Counted from the stretch's first letter, positions 28,672 to 38,845 are shown. The stretch: 64,000 bases of DNA from Gluconobacter kondonii (GCF_002723995.1 NZ_BEWP01000006.1:163436-227435); one strand, 5' to 3'. The notes: generated from the sequence alone by a model not told the origin. Translations and numbers: made by a program.

Positions 28672-29598
28672 TCAGTTGGGTTGAATCGTCTCGCCCGGGA
28701 GCAGGCCCCAGAAAAGACGGCGTGGCAGCCAGCCGTCGTAGCCCTTCACGCTAACATGGCACCATTGGGAGTTCTGCGGGCACAGCTTGATGTTGCCCAC
28801 CGTTCCCTGCTCCAGAACCGCAACCACAGTGCTATCTTCCTCCGGATGGCTCATGAGAAGCACATCATTTTTATGTGCCCTCGCCTCCTCCTGCGTTGCT
28901 ACACGGGCGAGGATCCGGGCATCAGCCTTGCCGATATGGTCGCCTTCCTGCGCGCTTGCCTCGCCCGTCTGGGCTTTCACACCTTCGGGAGGGAGGCCTG
29001 GAATCACGAATGTGCGGCTTCCATACAGCGTTGCCTGATGAACCCAGCCCTTCTGACCGTCGGAGTCCTCCACGAGCCGCCAGACATCGAACTCACGCTC
29101 GATCTGAACGGGAAGCCCGCGTCGATGATAGACCCAGTCGATGGGATAACGATCTCCGGGGCCGCGACGCATATAGACCTTGTCGGCCCGAAGCGCGGCG
29201 TAGCGCGGCAGGGGCAGACCGGTATTGCTGCCTTTGTCCGCATTTTCGGGCGCGGGAGGAACTGCTGGAGGCACAGCCTGATCCGGGGTGGCTGCCGTTG
29301 AAGCCGCAGCTCCTGCCACAGCCGCCCCGGCGACTACGGGAGCCGCATGTTTCAGGGCAGCATGATGGGCTGCTTTGTGATGCGGCGCCGGAGATGTCGG
29401 CTTTGCTGCGTCGGCCTTGTGGTGTTTTTTCGCAGAAGCGTGTTTTTCCGCGGGTTTTGCGGCGCTTTCTGTATGTTTCTTATGATGGTGGGCCGCCTGC
29501 GCGCCGTGAGCGGCAAGCAGGATCGTACCAGCCAGAAGCACACGCAGAAAAGCGGATGGGCCTGTGGCGGAACGCGAAAGGAAGACTGACATTCTCAT
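28672..29598 (-). CDS. exported SH3-domain protein with His/Lys/Ala-rich linker
   Basis: The 308-residue protein has a signal peptide (FLRVLLAGTILLAAHGAQA), then about 90 residues of low complexity rich in His, Lys and Ala (HHHKKHTES, KKHHKAD, HHKAAHHAALKHAA), then two bacterial SH3-like repeats (YMRRGPGDRYPIDWVY and VLLMSHPEEDSTVVAVLE with KGYDGWLPRR). Such proteins bind the cell wall or act in the periplasm. The ATG at 29598 has an AGGGA site and avoids overlap with the upstream DsrE gene, unlike an ATG at 29733. The His-rich linker may bind metal (inference). Confidence 0.82.
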   Translation of the reverse strand: MRMSVFLSRSATGPSAFLRVLLAGTILLAAHGAQAAHHHKKHTESAAKPAEKHASAKKHHKADAAKPTSPAPHHKAAHHAALKHAAPVVAGAAVAGAAASTAATPDQAVPPAVPPAPENADKGSNTGLPLPRYAALRADKVYMRRGPGDRYPIDWVYHRRGLPVQIEREFDVWRLVEDSDGQKGWVHQATLYGSRTFVIPGLPPEGVKAQTGEASAQEGDHIGKADARILARVATQEEARAHKNDVLLMSHPEEDSTVVAVLEQGTVGNIKLCPQNSQWCHVSVKGYDGWLPRRLFWGLLPGETIQPN

Positions 29599-29683
29599 GA
29601 GCGCATCCCTGCCAAGGGCCGACGGTTTGGGCAAGTCATCAAAACGGGAAAGACATCCTGAACCCGTAATCTTTAAGGAAAAC

Positions 29684-30061
29684 TTACAGCGCAAGGAGCG
29701 GATTGTCTCCCGCCAGTTCGAGAAAGCTGACAATTCCTTTCACCATCACGCCTTCCAAAAGCTCTTCCGGAACCAGCCCTGCCATCGTCAGACCGGTTTC
29801 GCAGGCCATGACAGTAGCGCCAAAATCGAGCACCGCCGCTCGCAATTCGCCGAACCCTGCAATTCCCCGGGTCTCAAGCACGTTATCAGTGATGAAGCCC
29901 TGAAGCCCTGACCAATCCAGCGTCAGGGCCAGCACGCTGCGTCCGCCTGCGAAAATTGTGACGTCACGCCCGAGCGAGAGCGCCCCTGCCGCGACCACCA
30001 TCGCATAATGGGCGCGTTGCCACGAATCATCTGCCAGCGTCAGAAACAGGGGACGGCTCAT
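29684..30061 (-). CDS. DsrE-family protein
   Basis: A 125-residue DsrE/DsrF-like fold protein (FLTLADDSWQRAHYAMVVAAGALSLG; VMACETGLTMAGL). DsrE-type proteins take part in sulfur relay or small-molecule binding; the conserved-position Cys seen here is in MACETGL. It overlaps the moeB-like gene by 4 bp (ATGA), and that pairing with a sulfur-carrier activating enzyme supports a sulfur-transfer role (inference). Confidence 0.8.
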   Translation of the reverse strand: MSRPLFLTLADDSWQRAHYAMVVAAGALSLGRDVTIFAGGRSVLALTLDWSGLQGFITDNVLETRGIAGFGELRAAVLDFGATVMACETGLTMAGLVPEELLEGVMVKGIVSFLELAGDNPLLAL

Positions 30062-30828
30062 GGTTTGACGGTGTCCTCATGATGTGCCGGACAGCGGGGA
30101 TCGCGTCTGAGCGTAAAACCGGTCATCGTTCCCGACAGCGCGTCCCACATACTCACCCGCGTTTCGTCACGCCCTTCGAGGCCGATGATTTCACGCATGA
30201 CTTCGACGGCCATCAGACTTCCCATAACGCCTGTGGCGGCGCCCAGCACACCCGACATTCCGCAGTCCGGTGCCGCTGTCTGTTCGGCTTCGGGGAACAG
30301 ACAGCGATAACAGGGACCGCCCTTCTGAGACCGAAAGACGGCGAGTTGCCCCGAAAATCCTTGTACAGCGCCAGAAACCAGAGAGCGACCGTGCCGGACG
30401 CAGGCATCGGAAACTGCAAGCCGGGTTGGAAAATTATCGGTGCCGTCACAGATGAGATCGTATTGCGGTACAAGATCGTCCAGCGTCGCCTCCGTTGCGC
30501 GAACCGCGTAGGGACTGATTTTGACCAGTGGATTGAGCGCTTTCAGGCGTCGGACTGCGGCTTCGACCTTAAGCAGTCCAAGATCGTCTGTTCCGTAAAG
30601 AACCTGCCGCTGGAAGTTGCTGAGTTCCAGATGGTCATGATCCATAATCCCGATATGCCCAATGCCCGAAGCCGCAAGCTGCTGGAGCAGCGGCGCTCCG
30701 AGGCCACCTGCGCCGACGACGAGCACGGAAGTCTGTCGAAGCTGCGCCTGTCCGGTCGCGCCCACCTGAGGCAGCAGGATGTGGCGGGAATACCGTTCCA
30801 GTTCCTGGTCGGAAAAATTCATGTCCAT
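30058..30828 (-). CDS. moeB: MoeB/ThiF-family adenylyltransferase
   Basis: These enzymes adenylate the C-terminus of a ubiquitin-like sulfur carrier (MoaD or ThiS). The 256-residue protein has LERYSRHILLPQVG, the ATP loop VLVVGAGGLGAPLLQQLA, the catalytic-region LSNFQRQVLY, and DGTDNFPTRLAVSDAC. The zinc motif is CYRC near residue 176, but the second pair is CPAH rather than CxxC, so zinc may be bound by Cys3-His or not at all. ATG 30822 is an alternative start. MoeB and ThiF cannot be separated from sequence alone. Confidence 0.85.
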   Translation of the reverse strand: MDMNFSDQELERYSRHILLPQVGATGQAQLRQTSVLVVGAGGLGAPLLQQLAASGIGHIGIMDHDHLELSNFQRQVLYGTDDLGLLKVEAAVRRLKALNPLVKISPYAVRATEATLDDLVPQYDLICDGTDNFPTRLAVSDACVRHGRSLVSGAVQGFSGQLAVFRSQKGGPCYRCLFPEAEQTAAPDCGMSGVLGAATGVMGSLMAVEVMREIIGLEGRDETRVSMWDALSGTMTGFTLRRDPRCPAHHEDTVKP

Positions 30829-30930
30829 GGAACGATGATAATTGCTGACTTTCGCTCTTGAAAGACGTTAGCGTGATAATCGTCCGTCACCGTGGGGTTG
30901 CATTAGCGGGACCCGAGGCAGGGAAATGTC

Positions 30931-31452
30931 ATGAGAAAAGGATTTCGCAGAGCCATGCCCCGTGCATGGCAAGGTCTGGGCGTTACGGCCGGTGCCGTTC
31001 TGGCCGCCTATGCCGTATCCCCTTATCTTGCCCTGTGGGACATTGATCGGGCCTTGCACGGCAACAATGCGTCACGTCTGGCGCCGCATGTGGACTGGTC
31101 GTCGCTGAGCCATTGTCTTAAGGAACAATTCACACCGGCCGTTCCTGCCGATGATGACCTGCCTGGTTTTGGGAGTTCCTTTGCCGGACAGGTCGTGTCC
31201 AACGCAATTGACACACATCTAACGCCTGCGACGCTGATGAGCACAGCCCACCAGGTTATGCCGCATGACGTATCAACCTCCGGCTGGCTCGGGGTCTGGC
31301 ATAGCGTGCATGCCCATTTCGTAAGTGCGGGAAAGTTCGAGGCCAGTCTGGATCAGCCGGGGCAGACACCATTCGTCCTGCATATGAAATTCGAGCACTG
31401 GGGCTGGAAGATCACGCGATTCGAGATGCCTGCTCCGGCACACGCAGCCTGA
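30931..31452 (+). CDS. DUF2939-family protein
   Basis: A 173-residue protein with one N-terminal membrane segment (VTAGAVLAAYAVSPYLALWDI) followed by the DUF2939 signature in which a small helical repeat pairs RALHGNNASRLAPHVDW with SLSHCLKEQF. The rest is a soluble domain predicted to be periplasmic. Function of the family is unknown. It faces the DUF3126 gene tail-to-tail with a 4-bp gap. Confidence 0.75.
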   Translation: MRKGFRRAMPRAWQGLGVTAGAVLAAYAVSPYLALWDIDRALHGNNASRLAPHVDWSSLSHCLKEQFTPAVPADDDLPGFGSSFAGQVVSNAIDTHLTPATLMSTAHQVMPHDVSTSGWLGVWHSVHAHFVSAGKFEASLDQPGQTPFVLHMKFEHWGWKITRFEMPAPAHAA

Positions 31453-31456
31453 CGTT

Positions 31457-31681
31457 TCAGGCTGCGGGAAGGTCTTCTTCCAGAACCGTGATGTGAATGG
31501 CGTAGGAAACTTCGCCTTCGTCTTCGTCACGGTGAACCGTTCCGATCACTTCTCCCGATACAGCCAGTTCAACGCTCATGCCCTTGCGGCTGGGCTTGTT
31601 GACGGTCAGTTTCGGAGAGCCCAGCAGGCGCTGGAGCGTGGTCTGGAGGCGTGTCACCTCGGATGGGGTCATATCGGCCAT
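31457..31681 (-). CDS. DUF3126-family small protein
   Basis: A 74-residue acidic protein ending in TVLEEDLPAA. It matches DUF3126, a single-domain family seen in alphaproteobacteria (LQRLLGSPKLTVNKPSRKG; GEVIGTVHRDEDEGEVSY). The ATG at 31681 is 9 nt from an AGGA; ATGs at 31690 and 31672 are close alternatives, and an upstream extension to 31789 looks unrelated to the family. Function unknown. Confidence 0.78.
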   Translation of the reverse strand: MADMTPSEVTRLQTTLQRLLGSPKLTVNKPSRKGMSVELAVSGEVIGTVHRDEDEGEVSYAIHITVLEEDLPAA

Positions 31682-31869
31682 TGGTGGCATTCCTGTGCTG
31701 CAAGGGAACTGCCCTGTAACCCATCGACACGTACAAAGGAACCCGCCTCCTCTATCCCCCTCAGGGATGCTGTTGTAGAAATCGGGCACTTCACATGTGA
31801 TTGTGTCCTGTTCGCCATGAATCGTTCAGGGTCCGCAGTCTGTTTCCCCTTCCGCGCAAAGGAGACATG

Positions 31870-32469
31870 ATGCGCCCGGTTTTCCTCCGAATAATCGTTG
31901 CCCTGACTTCCACCGCCGCCCTTTCGGGATGTGGATATTTTGACTCCCGGAACGCCCATAAGGCGCAGTACGAAATGATCGGGATGACCAGCTACGATCT
32001 TCAGTCCTGCGCTGGTATTCCAGCCAGCACGAAGAAGCTGAACGATACGACCGAGCTCTGGCAGTATGACGGAAGCATGGCGCTGCCGACCATGCCTGCT
32101 GATTCCGGCTTCATTCCCGTCCAGTCCGCAATCAGCATTTACCAGTCCGCTCTGGGTGGCGGTGGCACGACCTGCCGGATGCTGGTCCGCGTGGATCATG
32201 ATCGGGTTTCGGAAGTTCATTATACCGGCAATGACGATGAATATATCGGAACGGATGGTATCTGCTCCATCATTACGCGAGGCTGTGCTCGTCAGCGTGA
32301 ATCGACGATGCGCCGTGTAAATGCGGGGCCGTTCGGTCCAGTGTCGGCTTTCCATCCGCCGCGCACACCGCCCCAGAGCGCTACGGCCACCTATTCCGAT
32401 CAGTCCGGCAAATACGTTCCGAAGTTCAGCAAGGACGACACCCAGCCGGTTATTCAGCCGGTCAAGTGA
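31870..32469 (+). CDS. outer-membrane-type lipoprotein
   Basis: The 199-residue protein has a type II signal peptide ending in lipobox LSGC (Cys about residue 21), so it is predicted to be lipid-anchored. The mature part has a small SmpA/OmlA-like start (YEMIGMTSYDLQSCAGIPAS, TELWQYD) and a low-complexity Pro/Thr tail. Four further Cys residues (SC, TTC, GIC, RGC) could form disulfides. AAGGAG is 5 nt before the ATG at 31870. Function unknown. Confidence 0.82.
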   Translation: MRPVFLRIIVALTSTAALSGCGYFDSRNAHKAQYEMIGMTSYDLQSCAGIPASTKKLNDTTELWQYDGSMALPTMPADSGFIPVQSAISIYQSALGGGGTTCRMLVRVDHDRVSEVHYTGNDDEYIGTDGICSIITRGCARQRESTMRRVNAGPFGPVSAFHPPRTPPQSATATYSDQSGKYVPKFSKDDTQPVIQPVK

Positions 32470-32475
32470 GTTAAA

Positions 32476-32508
32476 AAAGGGCCGGGACAGAGTTTGTCCC
32501 GGCCCTTT
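32476..32508. terminator. bidirectional intrinsic terminator between lipoprotein gene and pdxJ
   Basis: The 14-bp perfect stem AAAGGGCCGGGACA / TGTCCCGGCCCTTT has a 5-base loop (32490-32494). An A-tract lies on the left and T residues on the right, so it can stop transcription in both directions. Confidence 0.88.
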
Positions 32509-32513
32509 GTTGT

Positions 32514-33212
32514 TCAGGAGTTTATGAGACGCTTCATTTTCTGCACGGCTGGTCCCAGGCCGTCGAAAATGGCCTGTCCGATCAGGAAATGGCCGATATT
32601 GAGTTCGGCAAGACCTTTCAGGGCGGCAATGGCTTCGACGTTGTCGTAGGTCAGCCCGTGCCCTGCATGAAGTTCCAGCCCACAGGTTAAAGCCGTATGT
32701 GCGGCTTTTTGCAGACGTTCCAGCTCATGCGAGCCTCCCAGCGCATAGGCGCCCGTATGAAGCTCCACGACGGGCGCTCCCAAAGCTGCTGCCGTCTCGA
32801 TTTGTCGCGTATCGGGATCGATGAACAGGGAAACCCGTATTCCTGCGTCTTTCAGGCGGTTGATTTTGGAACTCAGGGCTTCACGCTGCCCGACGACATC
32901 AAGCCCGCCTTCGGTTGTGACTTCCTGCCGTTTTTCCGGGACCAGACAGCAGGCATGCGGACGCAGTTCACAGGCGAGCCGGACCATTTCGTCCGTCGCG
33001 GCCATTTCGAAGTTCAGTGGCGCGGAAAGTGCCTTCAGACGCGGCATGTCAGCGTCGCGGATATGGCGACGGTCTTCCCGCAGATGCGCCGTGATTCCGT
33101 CCGCTCCTGAGACAATCGCCAGTTCCGCTGCGGCGATAGGATCGGGAAACGTGCCGCCTCTGGCATTCCGCAACGTGGCGACGTGGTCGATGTTTACACC
33201 AAGACGGATCAT
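32514..33212 (-). CDS. pdxJ: pyridoxine 5'-phosphate synthase
   Basis: PdxJ condenses 1-deoxyxylulose 5-phosphate with 3-amino-2-oxopropyl phosphate to give PNP. The 232-residue TIM barrel starts [19 protein letters not shown] and contains [21 protein letters not shown], the catalytic Glu in VTTEGGLDV, and [13 protein letters not shown]. The ATG overlaps the pdxA stop (ATGA). PdxA and PdxJ act in consecutive steps, so the overlap ties the pathway together. Confidence 0.95.
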   Translation of the reverse strand: MIRLGVNIDHVATLRNARGGTFPDPIAAAELAIVSGADGITAHLREDRRHIRDADMPRLKALSAPLNFEMAATDEMVRLACELRPHACCLVPEKRQEVTTEGGLDVVGQREALSSKINRLKDAGIRVSLFIDPDTRQIETAAALGAPVVELHTGAYALGGSHELERLQKAAHTALTCGLELHAGHGLTYDNVEAIAALKGLAELNIGHFLIGQAIFDGLGPAVQKMKRLINS

Positions 33213-34216
33213 GATCTTTTTCCTTCCCGATAGGCGCTCATCCCGTCTGCCAGACGGATGGCGGCCAGAAGACTTGAGACGTCGGCGCGGCATGTCTCCG
33301 TTACAGGGCCCGCGATATCGAAGGCGGTGCCGTGATCGGGCGATGTGCGGATAATGGGCAGCCCCAGCGTCACATTAACGCCTTCGGCCATATCGATCGT
33401 TTTGAGCGGGATGAGAGCCTGATCGTGGTACATGCAGATGGCGGCATCATAGTTTGGTCGGGCCGTGGCGCTGAACATCGTATCCGGGGGGAACGGTCCC
33501 TGACAGTCGATCCCTCGTGCGCGCAGGCGCTCGATTGCAGGGCGGATGATCGTGATTTCCTCCTCGCCCATCAACCCCTGTTCCCCGGCATGAGGGTTGA
33601 GCCCCGCAATTGCCAGACGCGGAGCTTCAATTCCGAAATCGCGTTTCAGGGCTGTATATGCCGTTTCCGCTATGCTCACGATGCGATCGGTCGTCAGCGT
33701 TTCCAGCGCCTTTCGCAGCGAAACATGCACCGTTACCGGCACGACCCTGAGTTGGGGCGAGACGAGCATCATGATCTCCTCCCCTGTCATTCCACAGAGT
33801 GCTGCCAGAAACTCCGTATGCCCCGGATACGGAAAACCTGCCGTCGCCAGAACATGTTTGGCGATTGGGTTGGTGACGACGCCGCCAGCCCGGGCCGCAA
33901 GTGCGTATTCAACGGCCAGACGGATGCTGCTGATCGTGGCTGCGGCATTACGCGGATCGGGCTGGCCCGGAATCACGTCGGCTTCACAGAGAACTGGCAG
34001 GATGGGCAGGCTGTCGGCGAAAACCGCGCCTGCTTCTTCCGGCGTTTCGATCAGAGTGACGGGCACTGCGGCCTCGACCAGATGCGGATCGCCCAGCCAG
34101 AAGAACGCCCCCTCCCCTGAATGCCGCAACCTGCGCCATGCTTCCGCCGCAAGCTGCGGGCCGATACCCGCAGGATCTCCCAGCGTCAGTGCCAATGGTC
34201 TGGAGGGGGGCATCAT
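33209..34216 (-). CDS. pdxA: 4-hydroxythreonine-4-phosphate dehydrogenase
   Basis: PdxA oxidises 4-phosphohydroxy-L-threonine, which decarboxylates to 3-amino-2-oxopropyl phosphate, the PdxJ substrate. The 335-residue protein shows [17 protein letters not shown], the metal-site His in [24 protein letters not shown], and [14 protein letters not shown]. Its ATG shares one base with the stop of the M20 peptidase gene (TGATG), so it is coupled to the gene upstream. Confidence 0.95.
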   Translation of the reverse strand: MMPPSRPLALTLGDPAGIGPQLAAEAWRRLRHSGEGAFFWLGDPHLVEAAVPVTLIETPEEAGAVFADSLPILPVLCEADVIPGQPDPRNAAATISSIRLAVEYALAARAGGVVTNPIAKHVLATAGFPYPGHTEFLAALCGMTGEEIMMLVSPQLRVVPVTVHVSLRKALETLTTDRIVSIAETAYTALKRDFGIEAPRLAIAGLNPHAGEQGLMGEEEITIIRPAIERLRARGIDCQGPFPPDTMFSATARPNYDAAICMYHDQALIPLKTIDMAEGVNVTLGLPIIRTSPDHGTAFDIAGPVTETCRADVSSLLAAIRLADGMSAYREGKRS

Positions 34217-35640
34217 CAGCCTGCTTCAGCGAGAGCGGCGAGCACCCGAACCCAGGAACGGATTCCTTTGTGGAAGGAGTCCAGCCCGTATTGTTCGTTC
34301 GGAGAATGGATCCGATCGTCATTCTGGGCAAAGCCGATCATGAGCGCATCCAGCCCCAGAGCATCCCGGACTTCTCCAGCCACGGGAATGGAGCCACCCG
34401 ATCCGACCATGGCGGCCGGAACGCCCCACTCATCGCTCAGGGCCTGAAGCGCCGGTGTCAGGAAACGGCTGTCACGGGAAACCTCGAAGCCCGGAGAGCC
34501 ACCATGCGCCGTAAAGGTCACACGGGCGTCTGCTGGCAGGGCTGCTCGGATATGCGCGCGAAAAGCCTCACGGATGCGGTCCGGGTTCTGACCCGGCACC
34601 AGACGGAACGAGACTTTTGCCATGGCTTTGGCAGGCAGGACGGTCTTGAAGCCCTCGCCTTCATAGCCCCCCGAAATCCCGTTGATTTCGCAGCTCGGAC
34701 GGCACCATGTCTGCTCGATCGCACTATAGTTCTTTTCGCCAGCGGCCACCGACAGACCCGCTTCGTCAAGCAGAGAACTGTCGTCTGGAAAGAGTTTGCT
34801 CCACTGCGCGCGTGTTGCGGGAGCCGGATCCTGAATACCGTCATAGAACCCTGCAAGCGTCACGCTGCCATCCGCGTTCCGTAATGTGGCCAGAGCCTGA
34901 CACAGAACGGTAATCGGGTTGGCGGCTGCATTGCCGTACAGCCCGGAATGAAGGTCATGGCTGGCGCACTGGATGACCACTTCATCAGCCATCATGCCGC
35001 GCAGGGACGTGGTGATACCCGGTGTTTGCCGGTCGGCCATGGACGTATCACAGACGAGCGCGACATCTGCTTTCAGTTCTGCAGCGTTTTCCTTGAGGAA
35101 TGGGAATAGGTTGGCACCCCCACACTCCTCTTCGCCTTCCAGCAGAACGCTAACCCGGACTGGCAGTGATCCCGTAACCTGCTTCCATGCCCGGCACGCT
35201 TCAAGGAAGGTCATGACCTGTCCTTTGTCGTCGCTGGCGCCACGGGCAACGATCACCTTGCGGCCCGATGGTTCTTCGATCAGGCGTGGCTCGAAGGGAG
35301 GTGCCGTCCAGAGCGATTCCGGATCTGTCGGCTGAACATCATAGTGTCCATAGAACAGAACATGCGGGCGACTGTCGCCTTCGGCTGAGCCTTGATCATG
35401 CCCGACAACCATCGGATGACCGGGGGCTGCCCAATGAACGTCGCGAACATCCGCCGTCATGCCCAGCTTTTCGAGTTCGTTCTGCATCCAGTTGGCGGCC
35501 TTGCGGCAATCGGCGGCATGTGTGGGCTGGGTTGAAATGCTCGGAATACGCAGGATCTCGAAAAGACGTGATACCGACGCCTCCAGATGGGTGTCGACAT
35601 TCTGGAGAACGGCATCAAGTTTTTCGGAATAGGCAGTCAT
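34216..35640 (-). CDS. M20-family metallo-dipeptidase
   Basis: About 474 residues. Metal-site residues are visible: His in [13 protein letters not shown], Asp in GASDDKGQ, the catalytic Glu in [11 protein letters not shown], Asp in VCDTSMAD, and the C-terminal His in [12 protein letters not shown]. The dimerisation/lid domain contains [11 protein letters not shown]. It resembles the M20 dipeptidase group (ArgE/DapE/CPG2-related) and probably hydrolyses dipeptides in the cytoplasm. The start may be ATG 35652 instead. It lies between the large glycosyltransferase gene and pdxA. Confidence 0.9.
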   Translation of the reverse strand: MTAYSEKLDAVLQNVDTHLEASVSRLFEILRIPSISTQPTHAADCRKAANWMQNELEKLGMTADVRDVHWAAPGHPMVVGHDQGSAEGDSRPHVLFYGHYDVQPTDPESLWTAPPFEPRLIEEPSGRKVIVARGASDDKGQVMTFLEACRAWKQVTGSLPVRVSVLLEGEEECGGANLFPFLKENAAELKADVALVCDTSMADRQTPGITTSLRGMMADEVVIQCASHDLHSGLYGNAAANPITVLCQALATLRNADGSVTLAGFYDGIQDPAPATRAQWSKLFPDDSSLLDEAGLSVAAGEKNYSAIEQTWCRPSCEINGISGGYEGEGFKTVLPAKAMAKVSFRLVPGQNPDRIREAFRAHIRAALPADARVTFTAHGGSPGFEVSRDSRFLTPALQALSDEWGVPAAMVGSGGSIPVAGEVRDALGLDALMIGFAQNDDRIHSPNEQYGLDSFHKGIRSWVRVLAALAEAG

Positions 35641-35699
35641 CTTGTGTTCCATGTTCAGGCTTATTGATCTTTTCAGAGCGGTACAGACGGGCCGTCTCT

Positions 35700-38600
35700 T
35701 CAGGACGTGGTGGTGAGGCGGCGCGGCTGCAACCGGATCGGCGCAGGAGCGAAGGCCGTTTGTGGTTCATAATTTTTATGCGGCCGCAGTGGTACGGTCG
35801 AAGCTGCCAAAGGCGTGTCTCCTGCGGCAACGGAAATAATGCCCTTCAAGTCATCATAAAAGGTCGAATGGATCGCGTCCTCCTCCATTCTGGCCTGTGC
35901 CTGCCGGCTGATCGTGTTCCACAGGTCTCTGTCTGTATATAATCGTATTACGGCCTGAGCGAACCTTTCGGGATCACAAAATCCACCTGACAGACAGGTC
36001 TTTCCGTCTTCCAGCCCCAAGGTGTGGCAGACTGTCTCCGAGAGAACTGCTGGCAGTCCGGCGGCGGCGGCGTCCAGAATTTCGCGCGGGGCTGATGTCA
36101 GGACACGGGCTGGTTCTACAAGAATACGCCGGGATCTGTAGAGAGTGGCCAGATCGCTGTTTTCCATAAAGGCTTCCAGTCGACGATATCTTGTATAGGC
36201 AGAGAGATCGATCAGATCAGATCGGTAGCCTGCCAGCAGAACTGTTGCTTCAGGCGGAAGATCCCGGTCCAGTTTTGAAAGAACATCATGGATGAAAAAA
36301 TGCAGGCCATCATGAACTGAATCTCCGCTGGCGTGAACAGGAAGAGCCAGAAGAATACCTGAACGTTCTTCAAAGGGCGGGGAGAGTGTGGGGGGAATTG
36401 GGGGCGACCCGATAACACGGATATTGGTCAGACCGAGAGCTTCCAGATCCGTTTTTTCGTCTTCGTTGCCGACAACAACAGCCTGTGCCAGCCAGACCTG
36501 ATCAGTATCGAGTTCCAGGTCATCGAGAAACAGTTCATGGTTGTTGACGGCTCCTACACGTCTGCGGAGATGAGATTCTCTGGCAGGACTTGCATGCACA
36601 TCCACCACTATTCCAAGTTTTGGCAATGATCGGGAATGCTGTTGCAAAATCAGCGCGACTTGCTGAAGGGTTTGTGTCCCGCCCACCCAGACAGTGTCGA
36701 AGCATTCTGCCCGATCTTTTAGAAAACCCGGTAATTCCGACAGATCACAGTCATCCATCAGTTCGATATCAGGCGGAAAATCAAGCGCTGTTGCAACACA
36801 GTCATGAAGCGTGCCGTCCAGGGGGAAAACAGTCACCTGATACCCGAGCTGGCTCAGGCCGATCATCATATCCCGATGACGCAGGTAGGTAGTGCCCAGT
36901 ATAGTATGGGGCAATTGCTGGCACAGGAACAGTATGCCCGATGTTTCGACCGTGGAGCGGGCTCGCATGATGCTGCTTCCAGGCAACATCTGTCGGGAGA
37001 GCAATCCTGCAAAACGACGTTTCAGCCAGGCTTCGTTGCGAGCCCGAAGATCTGGCGCAATTGCCGGCTCAGAAGCTGATCTGTCGATCACGTCCGGGTC
37101 GTAGAGGATTTTACCGCCTGCCTGACGCAAGGAAAGGCAGATCGCCAACATCTCCGCTTCCGGACCGATGCACTCCAGTGTCAGGCGATTATGCTCCCGC
37201 AAAGCAGAGCGCCGGCAAAACAGGAGTCCGCCGGTGAAACCATCCACCCATCGCCGGAATGCGATCTCAGGTTCGTTCGCCCGCATTCCACTGCCGAAAG
37301 GCGTAAAGCTCGCATTTCTCCACACGATGCTTCCAGCCTCCCGGACTTTGCCGTTCAATCCCAGAGACTGTCCACCAACGGCCCAGACCTGCGGATCTGT
37401 AAAGGCTTCAAGAGCAATTTTCAAAGATCCGGGAAATGGCTGGGTCCCGGCGGAAAGCAGCAGGACGATCTCGGCCCGTGCCAGTTCGAGACCAAGCCCC
37501 AGCTGTTCTGCGTGGGTGGTACGGTAAGGGGGGCGGATAATATGGATGCCGCGAACGAATCTCTCGATTTCTGAGGTTTCATCCGTGGAACCTGAATCAA
37601 TCAGAATAACCTGCAGACTACGGTCATTATTGGCGTGAAGCGCTGCAAGAGTAGAAAGCGTTTCCTGAAACTGATTCGAAACAGGCAGGATAACTGTTAT
37701 ATCAGGGATTGTTATAGGTTGAAAATTCAATGGCGCACGAACCATTGACGGAATAAGCGTCTGGGCTCGCTGAAGATCAAGTAATTGACACTGTTCTTCT
37801 GATGCTTCTACGGTTTCGTCCTGAACAGGGCTGCCCTGTGACTGAATCCATAGCGCAAAGGTGTCGGGGATATTGGGCTGACGCAACATGCGTTGCATCC
37901 CGCTTTGTCTCAAGAAGTCTGCGAGATCGACATCCGCCTGAGGCTGACGTTTTTCTGAGATACCAAAGCGGATGAAGTGTTCATAGCTGTTGCGGAAGCG
38001 CCCTTGTTCCACAACGGCGCTGACATCAGGATACTGTGCGGCATAGAAGGCTTCGCTGAACCATGGATTGGGATCGTAAGCTGTCGGATTTCCATTGGTC
38101 AGGTAATGATGAAGCGGGCTCTGATACCTGTTGTTTTTCAGATCTTCGACCACGTCGGGGTAATGGTCCAGATACCATTTGGGATCAAAATACCATGAAC
38201 TCCGTCGGCGGCCAGCAGATGAAAATCTGATGAACTGGAAGAAGTCCCCCATGCTGAAATCATAATGTTGCCGCTCGGCCATACTGGCTGCGCGGAAAAC
38301 TTCAGGATCAAAAAAAGCGTGAGATTTGCGGTGCTCCTGATCGCCTATCGCAAGGTAATGGTCATAACCATTACAAAAGCCCTGTGCTGTGAGAACATGA
38401 GGGCTCAGGTCAGGATTGCAGCTGAAATAATTTTCTTCGGAAAACAGCCAGTGGGGAGAGCGGCTCCGAAAACCGCTTTCGCAGTAATGAAGGAAGCCGC
38501 TGTCAAAAATCCCCAGACGGATCCCTTCCCGGACATCCGGGTTCTGACGAAGATACCATTCTTCGTCGAAGAAGCGGTTAGGAGAAAGTCCCGCTCTGGC

Positions 38601-38795
38601 TCCGCGGGTTTTCCAGTGGCGCTCGAGGCCCTCGTCACTCAGATCAAGTTCGGATGCGCTCTCTTCTTCTCGGGCTTCCTGCCGAAGCCGCTGTCCATAG
38701 CGCGTACGATACCATTCCGCGTCAAATGCGGCCCATAAAGGTGGTCGGTCACCCGCAAAAGCCGGGGATTCAAGAATATGATCTTTCGTTGACAC
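35700..38795 (-). CDS. large multidomain glycosyltransferase with N-terminal WY/PDV repeats
   Basis: A protein of about 1031 residues with three parts. Residues about 20-300 hold five to six copies of a repeat of the form FDxxWYLxxNPDV...HYxxxGxxExR (for example FDEEWYLRQNPDV, FDPKWYLDHYPDV, FSEAFYAAQYPDV). The middle (about 360-590) is a GT2-like GT-A domain (ITVILPVSNQFQETL, LIDSGSTDETSEIE, FTGGLLFCRRSAL). The rest is GT-B/GT4-like (EILDAAAAGLPAVLSE). The start is GTG 38795 because GGAGG lies 6 nt upstream; GTG 38825 has no ribosome site. Probably acts in surface polysaccharide synthesis; substrate unknown. Confidence 0.82.
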   Translation of the reverse strand: MSTKDHILESPAFAGDRPPLWAAFDAEWYRTRYGQRLRQEAREEESASELDLSDEGLERHWKTRGARAGLSPNRFFDEEWYLRQNPDVREGIRLGIFDSGFLHYCESGFRSRSPHWLFSEENYFSCNPDLSPHVLTAQGFCNGYDHYLAIGDQEHRKSHAFFDPEVFRAASMAERQHYDFSMGDFFQFIRFSSAGRRRSSWYFDPKWYLDHYPDVVEDLKNNRYQSPLHHYLTNGNPTAYDPNPWFSEAFYAAQYPDVSAVVEQGRFRNSYEHFIRFGISEKRQPQADVDLADFLRQSGMQRMLRQPNIPDTFALWIQSQGSPVQDETVEASEEQCQLLDLQRAQTLIPSMVRAPLNFQPITIPDITVILPVSNQFQETLSTLAALHANNDRSLQVILIDSGSTDETSEIERFVRGIHIIRPPYRTTHAEQLGLGLELARAEIVLLLSAGTQPFPGSLKIALEAFTDPQVWAVGGQSLGLNGKVREAGSIVWRNASFTPFGSGMRANEPEIAFRRWVDGFTGGLLFCRRSALREHNRLTLECIGPEAEMLAICLSLRQAGGKILYDPDVIDRSASEPAIAPDLRARNEAWLKRRFAGLLSRQMLPGSSIMRARSTVETSGILFLCQQLPHTILGTTYLRHRDMMIGLSQLGYQVTVFPLDGTLHDCVATALDFPPDIELMDDCDLSELPGFLKDRAECFDTVWVGGTQTLQQVALILQQHSRSLPKLGIVVDVHASPARESHLRRRVGAVNNHELFLDDLELDTDQVWLAQAVVVGNEDEKTDLEALGLTNIRVIGSPPIPPTLSPPFEERSGILLALPVHASGDSVHDGLHFFIHDVLSKLDRDLPPEATVLLAGYRSDLIDLSAYTRYRRLEAFMENSDLATLYRSRRILVEPARVLTSAPREILDAAAAGLPAVLSETVCHTLGLEDGKTCLSGGFCDPERFAQAVIRLYTDRDLWNTISRQAQARMEEDAIHSTFYDDLKGIISVAAGDTPLAASTVPLRPHKNYEPQTAFAPAPIRLQPRRLTTTS

Positions 38796-38845
38796 TGATA
38801 TCCTCCGGAACCACCTTTTGAGCACCTAAGCCATGACTTTGCTTT

